Shown here: positions 63,867 through 64,000 of the stretch, piece after piece
How positions within the stretch are numbered: position 1 is the stretch's first letter
Layout of the letters: every line of letters begins with the position of its first letter
NCBI RefSeq assembly: GCF_004769405.1
Contig: NZ_RQES01000027.1
Span: 1 to 64,000, forward strand
Direction of reading: 5' to 3'
Source of the DNA: Leptospira selangorensis
Lineage (GTDB): Bacteria > Spirochaetota > Leptospiria > Leptospirales > Leptospiraceae
Length of the DNA: 64,000 bases
Translations under genes and position numbers: made by a program
Notes under the pieces: generated by a model
What the model saw: only the letters and a program-made list of their open reading frames with translations
Told to the model about the DNA's origin: nothing
Database searches by the model: none

Positions 63867-64000
63867 GACTGCCGTAGTCACCGGTTCCGCCGGAGGCTTA
63901 GGCAAAGAGATGGCCCTTCATTTTGCGAAATTGGGAGCCAATATCGTTCTATCGGATATCTCCGAAGAGAAACTTGCAGGAGCCAAAAAAGAGATCGAAG
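63850..64000 (+). CDS. Short-chain dehydrogenase, 5' part only (cut by the window end)
   Basis: A TTG at 63850 opens a frame that overlaps the end of the HATPase gene and reads MEITNKTAVVTGSAGGLGKE, the classical SDR Rossmann loop TGxxxGxG, then NIVLSDISEEKL with the aspartate typical of NAD preference. The window stops about 50 residues in, so the catalytic Tyr-Lys is not seen. Translation is probably coupled to the HATPase gene. Confidence 0.75.
   Translation, partial: MEITNKTAVVTGSAGGLGKEMALHFAKLGANIVLSDISEEKLAGAKKEIE

Overview
The window looks like a chromosomal segment of a spirochaete of the genus Leptospira. The base composition is moderately AT-rich, perhaps near 40% GC by eye. The evidence is a set of family combinations: DUF1574-type proteins beside MBOAT acyltransferases, a FecR-domain lipoprotein resembling LipL45, SpoIIE-type phosphatases fused to TPR repeats, lipoprotein signals ending in loose lipoboxes such as FQFC or IYNC, two long-chain acyl-CoA synthetases, and frequent TTG starts. 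The composition fits a species outside the low-GC interrogans group, but I cannot name the species. I see no prophage, insertion sequence, CRISPR array, rRNA or tRNA. This is compact core chromosome with many convergent pairs that overlap or touch.

Layout. 0-9 kb: a glycosyltransferase; a DJ-1/Sir2 pair; a minus-strand operon NYN nuclease - MBOAT - DUF1574; a voltage-sensor-like membrane protein; a hotdog thioesterase; and a patatin - TetR pair. 9-24 kb: lipid and glycerol metabolism (acyl-CoA synthetase, AraC regulator, GlpD, an alkyl-DHAP-synthase-like flavoprotein, an enoyl-CoA hydratase), a SpoIIE-TPR phosphatase, a TPR protein with a lipoprotein, and a cysteine desulfurase. 24-33 kb: dGTPase, DedA, HNH nuclease, a fliS operon, and purN-purH leading into a transaldolase. 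33-41 kb: a second MBOAT/DUF1574 cassette behind an rRNA pseudouridine synthase, lipA, a FecR lipoprotein, a sugar-dehydrogenase-like protein and a radical SAM protein. 41-51 kb: three tandem AIM24-type paralogues, an SDR, lpxC with a long structured leader, PTS enzyme I, a second acyl-CoA synthetase and a TlpA-type thioredoxin. 51-62 kb: a long minus-strand block recN - exbB - exbD - bamA - pcrA - small secreted protein - CysQ-type phosphatase - glycosyltransferase. 62-64 kb: a lineage-specific-looking lipoprotein between two gene-poor stretches, then an HATPase-domain protein overlapping a truncated SDR.

The common themes are the cell envelope (lipid A, outer-membrane assembly, polysaccharide acylation, lipoproteins, energised ExbB/ExbD) and fatty-acid/glycerophospholipid use. 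This suits an organism that grows on long-chain fatty acids.

No dramatic new system stands out. The items most worth a second look are the two DUF1574/MBOAT cassettes (probable SGNH-type partners), the structured lpxC leader, the hairpin-rich intergenic element near 63.0 kb, the short palindromic repeats (three copies), the triple AIM24 array, the radical SAM protein with a C-x8-C-x2-C triad, and the BamA POTRA insertion with a cysteine pair.
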